DNA of 64,000 nucleotides. Origin: Crocodylus rhombifer (taxonomy: Eukaryota; Chordata; Crocodylia; Crocodylidae). The stretch lies in contig JAVSML010020389.1 of assembly GCA_038503035.1 (NCBI GenBank), positions 186,001-250,000 of the forward strand, in the 5' to 3' direction. A model generated the notes under the pieces. That model ran no database searches and had not been told where the DNA came from. It worked only from the letters and a program-made list of their open reading frames with translations. Position 1 is the stretch's first letter. Every line of letters begins with the position of its first letter. The position numbers and the translations under genes are program-made. Positions 24,225 through 35,065 of the stretch are shown piece by piece.

Positions 24225-24549
24225 TTCTGTTTCACTTTATACTTTTACAAGGGTAAAGTCCCTAAAAATGCTACTCATTTGTCAGGTGTGATGGCAAGAT
24301 GCTACTTCAGTTACAGCCAACAGCTACTCATCTCCACACTTTGGGGCAGCATGCAAAGCCACACACCACACTTTGCATAGTAAATAATGCCTGGCTAAAC
24401 ATGTGTCTCAATGGGAAGTGATATGACTGATTGCACAATAACGAGCAAGACTTCTGCACTCAAACTACATAACCTGGCTGGTAAAATGCACTGCAGGTCC
24501 TCAACACAATGCGTTAAAACAGGTTGCAGGAATCCGACTTTAGGCCAGC
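24225..24549. other. No gene recognised
   Basis: AT-rich spacer between the palindromic element and the CR1 remnant. Its right end may be decayed CR1. Confidence 0.35.
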
Positions 24550-25120
24550 TCTTTTATGGTCTGGAGATATCTTCCCTTGGTAACAGCATCCAAAGCTACA
24601 AACTTATTAAAATTTGCAGATGATACCAAGCTGGGCGAGGGTGCGAACACTTTGCAGAACAGGATTAGAATTCAAAATGATCCTGACAAATTGAAGAAAA
24701 GGTCTGAAATAAATAGACTGCAGTTCAATCAGGACAAGTGCAAAGCAGCACACTCCGTAATAATCAAATGCACAAATACTGAAATGGGAAACGTTCAACC
24801 AGGCAGGAGTCCTGCAGCAAAAGGGCCAGGAGCCAACTGTGGGCCACAAAGCCAAATCCAAGTCAACAGTGCCATACTGTTGGTCCAAAGCAGACCTCAT
24901 AGTGAAATGCTTAAACAGGCATGTGCATGCAGTACATGGAAAGGAAACCCTTCACACTGCTCAGAGCTGATGAGACTTCAGCTGCAGCAGTGTGTCCAGT
25001 TGTGGGCACCACACTTCGAGGAAGATGCACATCAACTGGAAGAGTCCAGAAGACACAAGGTCTAGAAAATATGACCTGCACGAAACAATGGAGTGAAGTG
25101 GGTCCAGATTGTCCGGTGCA
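24550..25120 (+). mobile_element. Old CR1 LINE fragment
   Basis: A frame at 24597 onward reads LLKFADDTKLGEGA, the ADD catalytic box of CR1 reverse transcriptase, followed by FNQDKCKAAH (usual NxDKCKVLH). Near 24961-25060 the frame gives LQQCVQLWAPHFEED, matching LESCVQFWAPHFRRD of the 12.7-kb copy. The piece is AT-richer and more decayed than that copy, has internal deletions between the two conserved parts, and lacks the 3' terminal octamers. It is an independent, older insertion. Confidence 0.85.
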
Positions 25121-25138
25121 GAGAAGACAGCAGATATA

Positions 25139-25158
25139 ACGGATAGATAGATAGATAT
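25139..25158. repeat. (GATA)n microsatellite
   Basis: Four to five GATA/TAGA units just after the CR1 remnant. Confidence 0.7.
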
Positions 25159-27874
25159 TTTACTAGTAACTGCAATATCACGTGTTGTACCAAAAAAAAA
25201 AAAAAACCCAAACCCAACCTTTTCTCAACCATGGCATAAGCCATAACCTCTTCTAATGAACAATAAAGTGTAGTGCAAAAATCATAAGATACCTACGCAC
25301 TTTGCAAATCTGATATTAAAGCAGTCTTGGCTGCCAGAGCTTCTGCCATGATAACTTCATAATATTCTTTTATCAGGTCAGAAGTAAAGATAAACTTCAT
25401 CCGATCTTTAAAAAAGTCCAGCATAATCCAGGTTAGGAAATTTTTGGATGACTTTATCTAATCTCCTGTCTGTGCAGAAATACCATACACTAAATGGTTT
25501 GGAAACCATGACAACATTAGCTGTCTACAGCTCACACAAGCTCAATCAAGCCATAATCAAGGATTTTCTTATGTGATTGTCCATTATCTCGCTCTCAGTC
25601 AGAGAAGCACATTATAGGGGTAAAATGATCAGAGCAGAATCACCAGCATTAATTACATGCTAGACTACATCTGTTTTCCTTAAGCGGCTGTCAGAAGGAA
25701 TTGTGAGTAGCTCCAGGATATTCAGCCAAGTTCGGTGCTGATCCTGTGCAGGCTCCAACCCAAAAATAAAGAGTGTCCACACAAGTCAGTCTCATTCCAC
25801 TACTGAAAACGCACCTGTGAATTCATGAAGCTTTTTATGACTGGCAAAAAAAAGAAAGCTTGTTCAACTCCCAAGACAGAAGTATTATACGGTGAAGGAC
25901 AGAGTGCTCTAAAATGACCAAGAGACATGCAAAAATACAGCAGAAAAAGGCACACATGGGTTCCCTGTATGGAGGACAAGGCTGTGGACTACACTGTTCC
26001 CAAAGGCTTGTTTGAGATGAGCTGTGCAGCCAGCTGAGCCCCACGTTGTGCTGGAGGAAACCTCTGTTAGTCCGAATTTCTGTCTCAATGACCAAATGAC
26101 CTAATCAGAAAAAACTCTCTCAATTAAAACCTCTACCAGACTCAAAGTTTCGTAACTGTGTTTGTAATATTTATTGGCAATAACATACAATAAAGGTGAA
26201 TAGAAAAATCACAAAGCACAAAAATATGAACTAAGAAGTGTATAAAGAAGCAGCAAACAGCTCATTTTGGCAAAGCGCCATGAACAATTTTTTTTTAAAA
26301 ATGTTGATAGCTGATTAATTGTGATTATAACAGTAGGAAGAGGGAGCATCTCTGTCTCCTAAAGACCAATAGCAGGGATTCGGTATTATTAGTTACATGT
26401 GTGTGACATGAGCATAAAGGTTCAACACACGCAAAATTCTCAGGTATGTGTTAGTGCAGCTCGCCAATAGCTGACCCAGAGCGATTGTCTAGGAAAGCAT
26501 GATGATAAATCATCATTGCTTCATTATTTTGTGGCAACACCAAAGCAAAACTTCTCAAATCCATGAACCCAGAGCACTGTGCAGATGCAGTACATAAAGG
26601 CTTTGACTGTAATATGTGAACAGTCTTACTCTTCAGGGAATGGTTTTCAATGAACGGTCGAAGTGGTGCGCACACTGGGCACAGAAGTGCTGTAAGAAGA
26701 GCTGCTTGAAGCCAACCTAAAGACAAAAAAGCTCACCAAGTCTTCCAGCGGCACAGAAGACAGGCTTGGTTGCTTGCTCCCTCTTGGTCATCCACACCCA
26801 GAGTCTTGGGCATACAGCAGCGCGTGCCAGCCCGAGGCTGCAAGACAGTGTCAGGGATGAAGGCAAAAGCAACATGCCCTAAACTAGTTACAAGCCTTTC
26901 TTCTCTGGAGCCAGGTATCAAATCTGCACTGAAAACTGGACTGGAAGAGGAAACTCAGCAAAAGGTGGCAGATCTCAGCAGAGGAAACAGATGCGACCCG
27001 AAAGGGCAGAAGCGCAGTGCCTCGGTGCTACGGACCAACTATGCCCATTCAAGAAAGAACATCACTGGATTGACCGGATAAATACGGCCAACTAATTCAA
27101 TACTGAGATAAGCAGGCAACTGGGTCGAAACACTACAGTTGCATTGCATGAGAGGTCACAACCCTCCCGGCCTGGCATCCAGGAAGAGCAGGTCGGACTT
27201 GCAGCACATGCTGCCGGACAGGAGACACACAAGAACAGACTCCGTGGTGAACGTGAGGATCCGCATGGGTTTTTGATAGGATCAAGTGAGGCTTTGATGA
27301 GATTTGCTGTTCCTGGCTTCTGTGTAGATCACCCCAGTGCAGACTTCGTGGCACACAGGGTGCGTGTGGCACCGTGGGAGAGAGGAAGGGAGGACGCTGG
27401 TGCAGCTAGTTGGGGGAAACGGCATACAGCCAGATGAGCCATTCTGAAGCGAAGCATTTATCCATGGAGTTACAGACGTTATCGTCCAACCCTGTGCTGG
27501 GCATGCAGAAAAAGCAGTGCCAGTGCTCATTTCAGGCTAACAACCTTGCTTTGACATGTGTACAAAGGCCTGATGTCGGCCAGGGTGCTGCTTGTTAGTA
27601 CCGTGAGAAAGCCACAAGCAGAAATAAAATATATGAACAACGTCCTAGAGCTTGGACAAGCAAACTGCTGTTGGCTTTGACATATGGCACATGCACATGG
27701 GTCTGGAGTTGGGGGGTGGTGCTAGCTGGGAACTGCGGGGAGGGATGTGTGTTCAGCTGCCTGCTTTGTCAAGGATTTCTGGTCCAAACCCAGGCAAATC
27801 CCCCCGTCTGCACTGCAGACATTGGCCACCTCAGTCTGTGCGGCGATTGCAGCATGTGCCACATACATCATCCC
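25159..27874. other. No gene recognised
   Basis: AT-rich single-copy DNA with an A-tract near 25190-25205. Open frames are short and unsupported. Confidence 0.4.
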
Positions 27875-27985
27875 CTTAGCCCCTCCGTGCCTCAATTCCC
27901 CCCGCCTGTAAAATGGACATGAGGGCACTTCTGCTCCTCAGCAGGGGTGTTACGAGCAGAGACTGCAAGATGCTCAGAGCAGGTT
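27875..27985 (+). repeat. MIR-like SINE remnant
   Basis: CCGTGCCTCAATTCCCC followed by GCCTGTAAAATGGACAT and GGTGTTACGAGCAGAGA corresponds, in order, to the MIR consensus segment with 'cctcagtttcc', 'ctgtaaaatggg' and 'ggttgttgtgagga'. The SINE promoter end is not recognisable. It is an ancient, transcriptionally dead copy. Confidence 0.65.
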
Positions 27986-28189
27986 GCAGGGAAGCGATGA
28001 GACGCGCAGACATGAAGGGAACAGCGACTGCAAAAAATATTTCATAAATGATAAACAGAGAAGATGTCCCCAACATGCAGACCTCTGGGCACGCAATATC
28101 CAGGATGAGCGTACAGCCACTGGAGGGAGGGAAAGAGAAATGGAGCAAGCCCGACCAGGTGACCTAGGCAGCCAATGGCAACCGGGCAA
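27986..28189. other. Spacer, nothing recognised
   Basis: Short single-copy sequence between the SINE remnant and the AT-rich motif cluster. Confidence 0.35.
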
Positions 28190-28340
28190 ACATCATTGAA
28201 TAAATACAAACAACAAATAAATGTGAGGATTCTGCGAGCTGCTCATGGATATTTCATGAGCAGGAAAAGGAGTTAAATTTGTCAAATAAATTATTTGTTC
28301 TGAATTATTTTCTCAGCTGTAATTATAGCCATGGGCAGGC
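28190..28340. promoter_or_regulatory. Candidate distal enhancer with 7-bp-arm palindrome
   Basis: The stretch combines AAATACAAACAACAAATAAA (forkhead-like), an inverted repeat with arms GCTCATG and CATGAGC around GATATTT at 28241-28261, AAATAAATTATTTG and GCTGTAATTATAGC. It is not a recognisable repeat. The density of symmetric AT-rich motifs suggests a conserved non-coding element, but this is inference. Confidence 0.28.
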
Positions 28341-30589
28341 AGGGACACCAATATCTTACAAATAGATGAATGGCTTCACAACCTTTCAGCAAATCCCTCT
28401 TTAAAAGAACAAAACGTGATGGGGGGAAAAAGGAAAAAAAAGGTTTCTTGCTGAACTTGAGCAGCTTGGTAATTCCGGCAGCATCCATCGCTCTGGGCCT
28501 CGTTTCTCCAGGGCTACGGGACGAGGTTTTGTTTTCACTGGATTTGTACCCTCAGGAGCTCCAGCGGCACTTGGAGAGCCGGGCGCCCTGCCACCCGCGC
28601 CGCGCCGTCTCAAGGGAGAGAGTTATTAAAGCAGGGGGTTGTGGTTTTTCATATGGCATCATGTGGCATGAAGACAAGTCCCAGGCTATTAAACAGTGAC
28701 TGTCATTATTCTCTCGTGCCCATTTTCTTCTGCATGGTGCAGCGTCTTCCAGAATCTTAAGAGCCCTAGAGGCCGAGAAAACACGCATGCTCCATGCATG
28801 TCCCAGGGCATGTATAAGCAGGTGCTCTCATACAGCAGAGATACGGGAAGGGGCGTGGGCTGGGCTGAGCACGACTACTTGTGCAAGGACGTGTATGCTT
28901 CCATCATGCCTTCCTCCCTCCCAGGCAAGAATCAAGTGGAAAAAAGTGGACAGAGGATCATTAAAAGTAAACGATTTGTCCTAAACATCATCTCAGAACA
29001 GGTCTTGAAAAGCAAAGCAGTATGTGCCAGAAGTTAAAGGAGATGGCCGAAGCAAGGGGTCTCATGCCAGCAATGCCACCGACTTCCTTGGTGGCCTCAG
29101 CTACCGCAGCTGTCAAATAGGATCAAATAAATGACCCGTTCTACAGGGACGGGTCATAACCCAAATCCCACGAACAATTTCCGACACTCCAGAATTGTCA
29201 CTTTTCCCCATTCATCAGTGAAACCTCCCCCTCACCACATTACAAAATGTTTGTCAAAGCCCCAGTACAGCAATTTGTTCGGTGTTAACAGGAGCAAAAA
29301 ACCCAGTGCACCCAGCGTCGGACACGCTGCTCGAAGTGCAGGAAAAAAAAGAACACATGCAGATGCCACCAAAGCTGTCTTCTGTTCAAAGGGAATGAAT
29401 GACACTTGTTCAGTGTTTCAGGATAAGCGCTTTTACAGAAGAGGGAAGAAAAAAATAATCTAGCACTCCAAAAAAAGTGCGTGTTGAGGGTAACAAGCAA
29501 GCTGGCAGCAGCGCCCAGACCCACTTTGTCGAGGAAGCCCCATTTTGTCTTCTGTACAAGCCTCCCGCCATCCAAGAAGTGCTGCTACAAAAAACCCTTC
29601 CTTTTCCTTTAATTTGGAAAACACGGTCAACCTTAGGTTAAAAACGCTGTCCCACACTACAGAAGTACTCTGATGATTAATTAGTTAATGTCTGCCAAGT
29701 GCTTAGAAAAAATATCAAATGTTACATTAATGCCAAGCCTTGTATTTCACTCTGATCCGCTTGCAAAAATGGCCCAGAGAACTTCTCATTGTCTAATTCA
29801 AGCTGTTTCTCAGGCAGTTCATCGCACGTCTTGTCAACTTCTTAAAGGCATTGTCAGGGCTTCAAACTGACAGGAAACTCCCCGAGTCAGAGGCAGCGTT
29901 CAGAAACCCGACGAGAAAGAAGCAATTTCAGGCAGCGTTTGACATCTCCGGGAACGCGGTGACACGCTGAAGAGTTATATCACACAATTTCTCTCTGACC
30001 AGTCAAGTAGTAACAGGGCATTTATTTCACAGTTTATCCCACCGAGTAAAACAGGACGCGGCACAAAAAGACGACGAGAGATCTACTTTAAACTCAGGCA
30101 GATAAAAGACAATATGGATTTTTAAAAAAAAAATACCCAAAGAAAAAGTACCATAAACTCAAGGGGAGAAAAAAAAATCACAGCATTGTGAGTACCAATG
30201 TGTAAAGGGAAACGCATCTTTGCCAACATCTAGTTTGGGATGATCAATACATAAGCAGGTCCGATTGTAGAAGAGGACGACGCGCGGTAGGAGGAGGGCT
30301 GCCCAAGGTGTTTCCCTTTCATATAAAACCACCTAGGACCAAGGGATGCTTTAACACTGCCGCCAGCGCTTGGTTGCTGCCCTGATCCACCCCTGTGACA
30401 GCTGTACTGGGTAAGGAGGCCTCGCTCTCTATTTTTCCCAGGACGCTAAAGAAGGAAAGTTCAGCCCACCAGGATGTCAAAACTCCCCACTTCGGCTTTC
30501 CCCTCTAGCAGCTCCCAACCGTTGATTCAAGACACCTCCATGAGCGTTGCGCGGGCTCGTGAGGAATAGGAGATGCCGATTTCACTCCA
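28341..30589. other. No gene recognised
   Basis: Single-copy DNA with A-rich tracts (for example 28425-28442 and 30122-30132). None of the open frames has a recognisable domain. Confidence 0.4.
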
Positions 30590-30770
30590 GACATTTGTCA
30601 TTGTCAGCTGATTCTCCAACTAGTTGGTTGATTAACTAAATCAATTATAACCTATCTTTCATCTGCCAAAGTACTTTCACTCACAGTGCTAAATGATCAG
30701 TGCTAATTACATTGACTTATTTCCACATTATGTTTAACAAGTGCAAATACAGTACAACCAGGATTGTCTG
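30590..30770. promoter_or_regulatory. Candidate distal enhancer (palindrome and HNF1/homeobox-like words)
   Basis: It contains the perfect 12-bp palindrome CCAACTAGTTGG at 30616-30627, followed by GGTTGATTAACTAAATCAAT (HNF1/homeodomain-like) and GTGCTAATTACATTGAC. Non-repetitive and AT-rich. Function is inference. Confidence 0.25.
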
Positions 30771-33700
30771 AATGGCACAGGATATGCTGAATGAGTTCAG
30801 CTAAGTGGGATTTTGGAGAACTCCGGCCGTGCGGTAGCTAATAGCTGCCTGATTTCGTACGGGGTGTTTGTGATAACACTTGCTGCAAGGATCTCACAGA
30901 GGAGAACTACAAATCTTTCCAGTGTTGCTCTGCTGCGTTTCACGATGCTCAACAAGGCACTGAGAGGTTTCACAACACTTAAAAGAGAGGGGTTGAGAGG
31001 AGAATAGCCCTGGTCTTTACCTAGGCACAGGTGAGATTGCAGTATCCCCCCATCCAAAATTCAGAATGTCAATTTAGGTAGTGAAAAACATGCAAATGCA
31101 CTGGACTCCCTTACAGCACGGGATGTCAGCTCAAATAACTTATGACATTAAAAAGGACCTTGGCTCCATCCTTCTTTTGATGTACTGGAACCAGCTGCTA
31201 GGGGCTAATACCTGTTTGCAACCGTTGCAGAACAAACCCTTGTAGAAATCCCAAGAGCTTCAGCATGATGCACAGACCTGCAAACTTCAATTACAACATG
31301 AAAACTTCCAGCAGCTTCCAGTGGCTCACAGACTTGTCAATATTTTATCTAGTTTATCCACATGCAATGGGCCTAAGTAATAGCATCAGCATGAGTAACA
31401 AGACAGTAATCATTGGGTTTCTACCCACACCCCTAAGGCAATGCCTAATGAATGACTAAACAGACTCATCTGCAGAATCATTTATCGACTCCTATGCCAC
31501 AGGTAGGCATTTCCAACTGGGATCCCACTATAAGAAAAAACAAGTATTAGGGATTACTCCACTGATTGATCTGATAAATTTTATTCTTTTTCATGTTAAT
31601 GGGGTGTCCACAGTTTTTCAAAATTATATCTGTTCACCATGATTTAGAAATGGATTCAGGGGATTATTTCATTCAGCTTCCTACAACAGAATATATCACT
31701 CGGGTTTCCCGTGGCTCCCCTGGCACTACTGTGCGGCGCCATGCCCGAGCAATGCCCCAACCCAACCCGACGTCCACCACATCAGTCAATGAGAAGGAGC
31801 TCTTCCATTCACTTCAACAGACATCAGATTGGGTTTGACATTTTCCCATAACTTTGATCGCAAGTCTCTGATCTCCCTGCCCAGGAGAGGCTGCTCCAAC
31901 CAAGATGCTGGGAAAGAGGAGTTAAGTTGAAATGCAAGTGTCTTTAGTCCCTGCAGTTTGTGTGGTCAGTGCAACAGGTCAACAGTCAGATGTGGACCCA
32001 TCAGACTTTTCTCAGAAACACAAGATGGGCAAATAATATATCCTTCACTCAGAAAGACTAGCCAGCTTGTGAAGCTTAGTACCCAAGGGGTATAAAGTGT
32101 TTACAGACTGGAATAGTGAGCGCATACAAGAGTCATACAGGGCAGGGGAGAGAAAAACCGAAAATTAAGAGGGGTAAAAAAAAAAAAGCTGATTTTTGAA
32201 GATTGTAACAGTTAGTGGAAGGTCCTCCCTTCACTTCAAACACAGAGGAGCCAGTTGCTTCTCCATGTTGAGCTAACTTTGCAAGGGAATATGCCACCTT
32301 GATGCCTCCCACAAAATTAACAGCTGGTTTGATTTTTAATTGTTTAAGGATACAGTTAAAGAAAAAAAAATCAGCAGTTGGTTGCTCCCAAGAAAGCAAC
32401 CAGGGGCAAGGAGGACATGTAGCCCCTGCCTGCGCCACATACTTTTCTTGAACATAAGAAGTGGTGGGTGGGTACCGTTCCACGCGTTTCCCAAATGAGT
32501 ATTTTACCCTGTGCTGCAATCAGTGCCAGTAGACTCAGTTTCCCAAAGTAAAGGCTGGGTCTGCAACAGTTCCCATGGCAAGCAGAGACGGGCAAAATAC
32601 GAGATCTAGGAGATCCCCATCAGATCATTCCCGCGTGGGCCAGTGCGGAGATCAGCCCAGGTCCAAGACATGGCATTCGTCCCACCTGGTCCAAGACATG
32701 GCATTTCTCCCATTTTCTCAGGGGTTGGAGGATTCCTCTCCTCACCCCAAACCTTTTAATTGCCTCTATTTCTGCACCTCCCGAGCTCGCTGGCGACACC
32801 AGCCCGCATGCCCCCTGTGCAATCGCAGCCTTTAAAATCCCTCCTGTCCCCAGGCGAGTATGGGGGACCCGGGTGTGGGGCCGACCTGTTCACGGCACGG
32901 TGGGCGAGGGCAGCCCCGGATGCGCTCCTGCCGGCTTGATAGGCCGTGCTGTCTTCCCAGCACCCTCGTGTTCGTGTGAGCAGTTAAAACGGCCATAGCT
33001 GGCAGTAATTGCTGTTGACATTGTTTGGAGCCTTGCCTCCCTGCCGGAGACAAATCCTTCATTCATGAAGAAGAGCTTGTTAGGCCAGCCCTGGACTCCA
33101 AACCCACTTAATTAAATTGTAAAAAGTGGCTTAGCTCTGGTGGGAAATTTGCACACAAAGGCCCGGTGTCTGGCTCTTTCCTCCACCATTGTGCGTCTCA
33201 AACAGTTTCACAACAAAACCGCGTCCCCCCCACACACACTTCCCGGCTCGCCGCTGCAAAGCCAGTGGTGACCCTCATTAAAAGACCAGTTTGTTAGGGA
33301 ATGTTTTCCCAGTGATTCACTAACAGGGCTTTTTCTCCTTAGCAATCAAGGGCACGTAAGTGCTGGGTAAGGGCTCTCTAAGGGCTGATTGCTGAAAGAA
33401 TTTCAGAAGTAAAGAGCGTAAACAGGTACATGGAAAAAGCTTCCTTTGAGCGATTATATAAACATTCCCAATGCTATTTGAAAACTTCCACAGTGAAACT
33501 GTCAAGTCTGGCCCGCTCGGCTCATTATATTCACAGCGCCTCGCCTGCTCCTACCTGCCAAGTGCAAGCCGGCCCGGGCTTGCAAGGGGGCATGCTACAG
33601 CCCTTTAATGCAAAACCAGCATTTCGCATTTTTAGGAGCTGCAGGTGTAACCATGGCACCCATCTTCACTCCCAGATGGAGCAAGCTATTTTGGGAAGCA

Positions 33701-34758
33701 AGAAATCTGGGAAGGGGTACGGATTGCGCACGACATTTCGTACGGGGCTGGCTTCTGGCCTATTGTATAATGCTCCGTTCTCCGCATTGCTTTGAACTCT
33801 TACCGAGTTCCTTCTACTCCACGGCAGCTGCGATTGTAAGCGGGTTGGGGCAGTGGCCAGGGCTGTCCGCGGCAAACGGAGCTAAAGAAATGGTTAGCGA
33901 TCAATAAAAAAATTTAGAAAATCATCATCGTCACGATTCAAGGAGCAGGACATGGAATGCATTGTTAATCGCTTGAAAAGTTCATTGTTTCTTCTCTGCG
34001 GGTAACATTGTAGATGCCTGAATAACAACAATCTGCTTCAATACCAGCACATCACTACCGAATAATCATAGTATTATATAGTAAAAAAAAAGTGTTCCAA
34101 CTAGAACGAACTACTCCTATCTGCAAGTTACTGAACAGCTGAAGGAGTGGAAGTTTTCCTTCTCCATTGAATATAGACTTAAACAAACTGTATTCCCTTT
34201 ATGTGAAATGACAACAATATTTTCTTTGTATGAGAAAAAGTCTGAAGATTTCACAGTCTCTGTTTGAATCCTACAGAGTAAACCTGCAAAGCAGTAACAT
34301 CAAGTAAATAGCTAAAAACCAAAGAGGAAATAATGACCGAGGCATCTGGGGTTAAAACAAACAAACAAAAAACCTCACCAAATTTTGCTGTAATTTAAAC
34401 AATCTACATGCCTACCCTCCCTGCTAATTTTACTGGTTTTTATTCATTAACTACAGATTTGGGGCCCTTCTAGAGAGAAACGGGAGATCTTTGGTTTCCC
34501 CCTTTGGCTTTTTTCCATGCAAAAACACATTTGCAATCAGAAATAGGCTTTGCATTGAAATATTTTGAAGTCATTTGTTCCCTTTACTTCTCTTGCCACG
34601 AAGGCCCCAATCCTGGAAGAAGCTCTGCTCAGATGGAGTCCCGCCAGGTCCTGCAAGACGCAGCACCGCTCCACGCTTCACCTACAGGGAAGCTAGGGTA
34701 GACGTCTCCAAACCCAGCTTTCCAGTTTGAAACAAATGCCTTTCAAATGGCATATTAC
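30771..34758. other. No gene recognised; small tandem duplication
   Basis: Single-copy DNA. A 28-bp unit containing GGTCCAAGACATGGCATT is repeated twice in tandem at 32660 and 32688. The part at 33060-33340 (CACTTAATTAAATTG and flanking T-rich words) is another weak candidate for conserved non-coding DNA. No exon recognised. Confidence 0.4.
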
Positions 34759-35065
34759 CACGGATCCTGGTTTTTCTCTGATTTTAATAAATAAATAAAT
34801 AAATAATCCCCAACTCTTGGATTAAAAAAAGTAACCCCAAATCCACATTTTTCTGTGATTTTTCAAATGAAATGCCACTAATATATAAAAATATATACAC
34901 ATACATTTTATTTAAATAAATAAAATAACTAAAATGTATGTATGTATGTATATATTAGTGGCATCTCATTTGAAAAAAAAAATCACAGAAAAATGTAGAT
35001 TTGGGATCAACTTTTTTAATCCAATTGGGGATTTTTTTTTTAATCAGAGAAAACCAGGATCCCTG
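34759..35065. mobile_element. Palindromic hAT-type MITE, copy 1
   Basis: Left end CACGGATCCTGGTTTTTCTC and right end GAGAAAACCAGGATCCCTG are inverted repeats, and the similarity continues inward for about 110-120 bp on each side (AACCCCAAATCCACATTTTT, GAAATGCCACTAATATATA and their complements). Flanks CATATTAC and CACACTAC match at 6/8, fitting an 8-bp hAT target duplication. AAAT and TATG short tandem runs have expanded inside. A second copy lies at 54.13 kb. No coding capacity. Confidence 0.85.
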
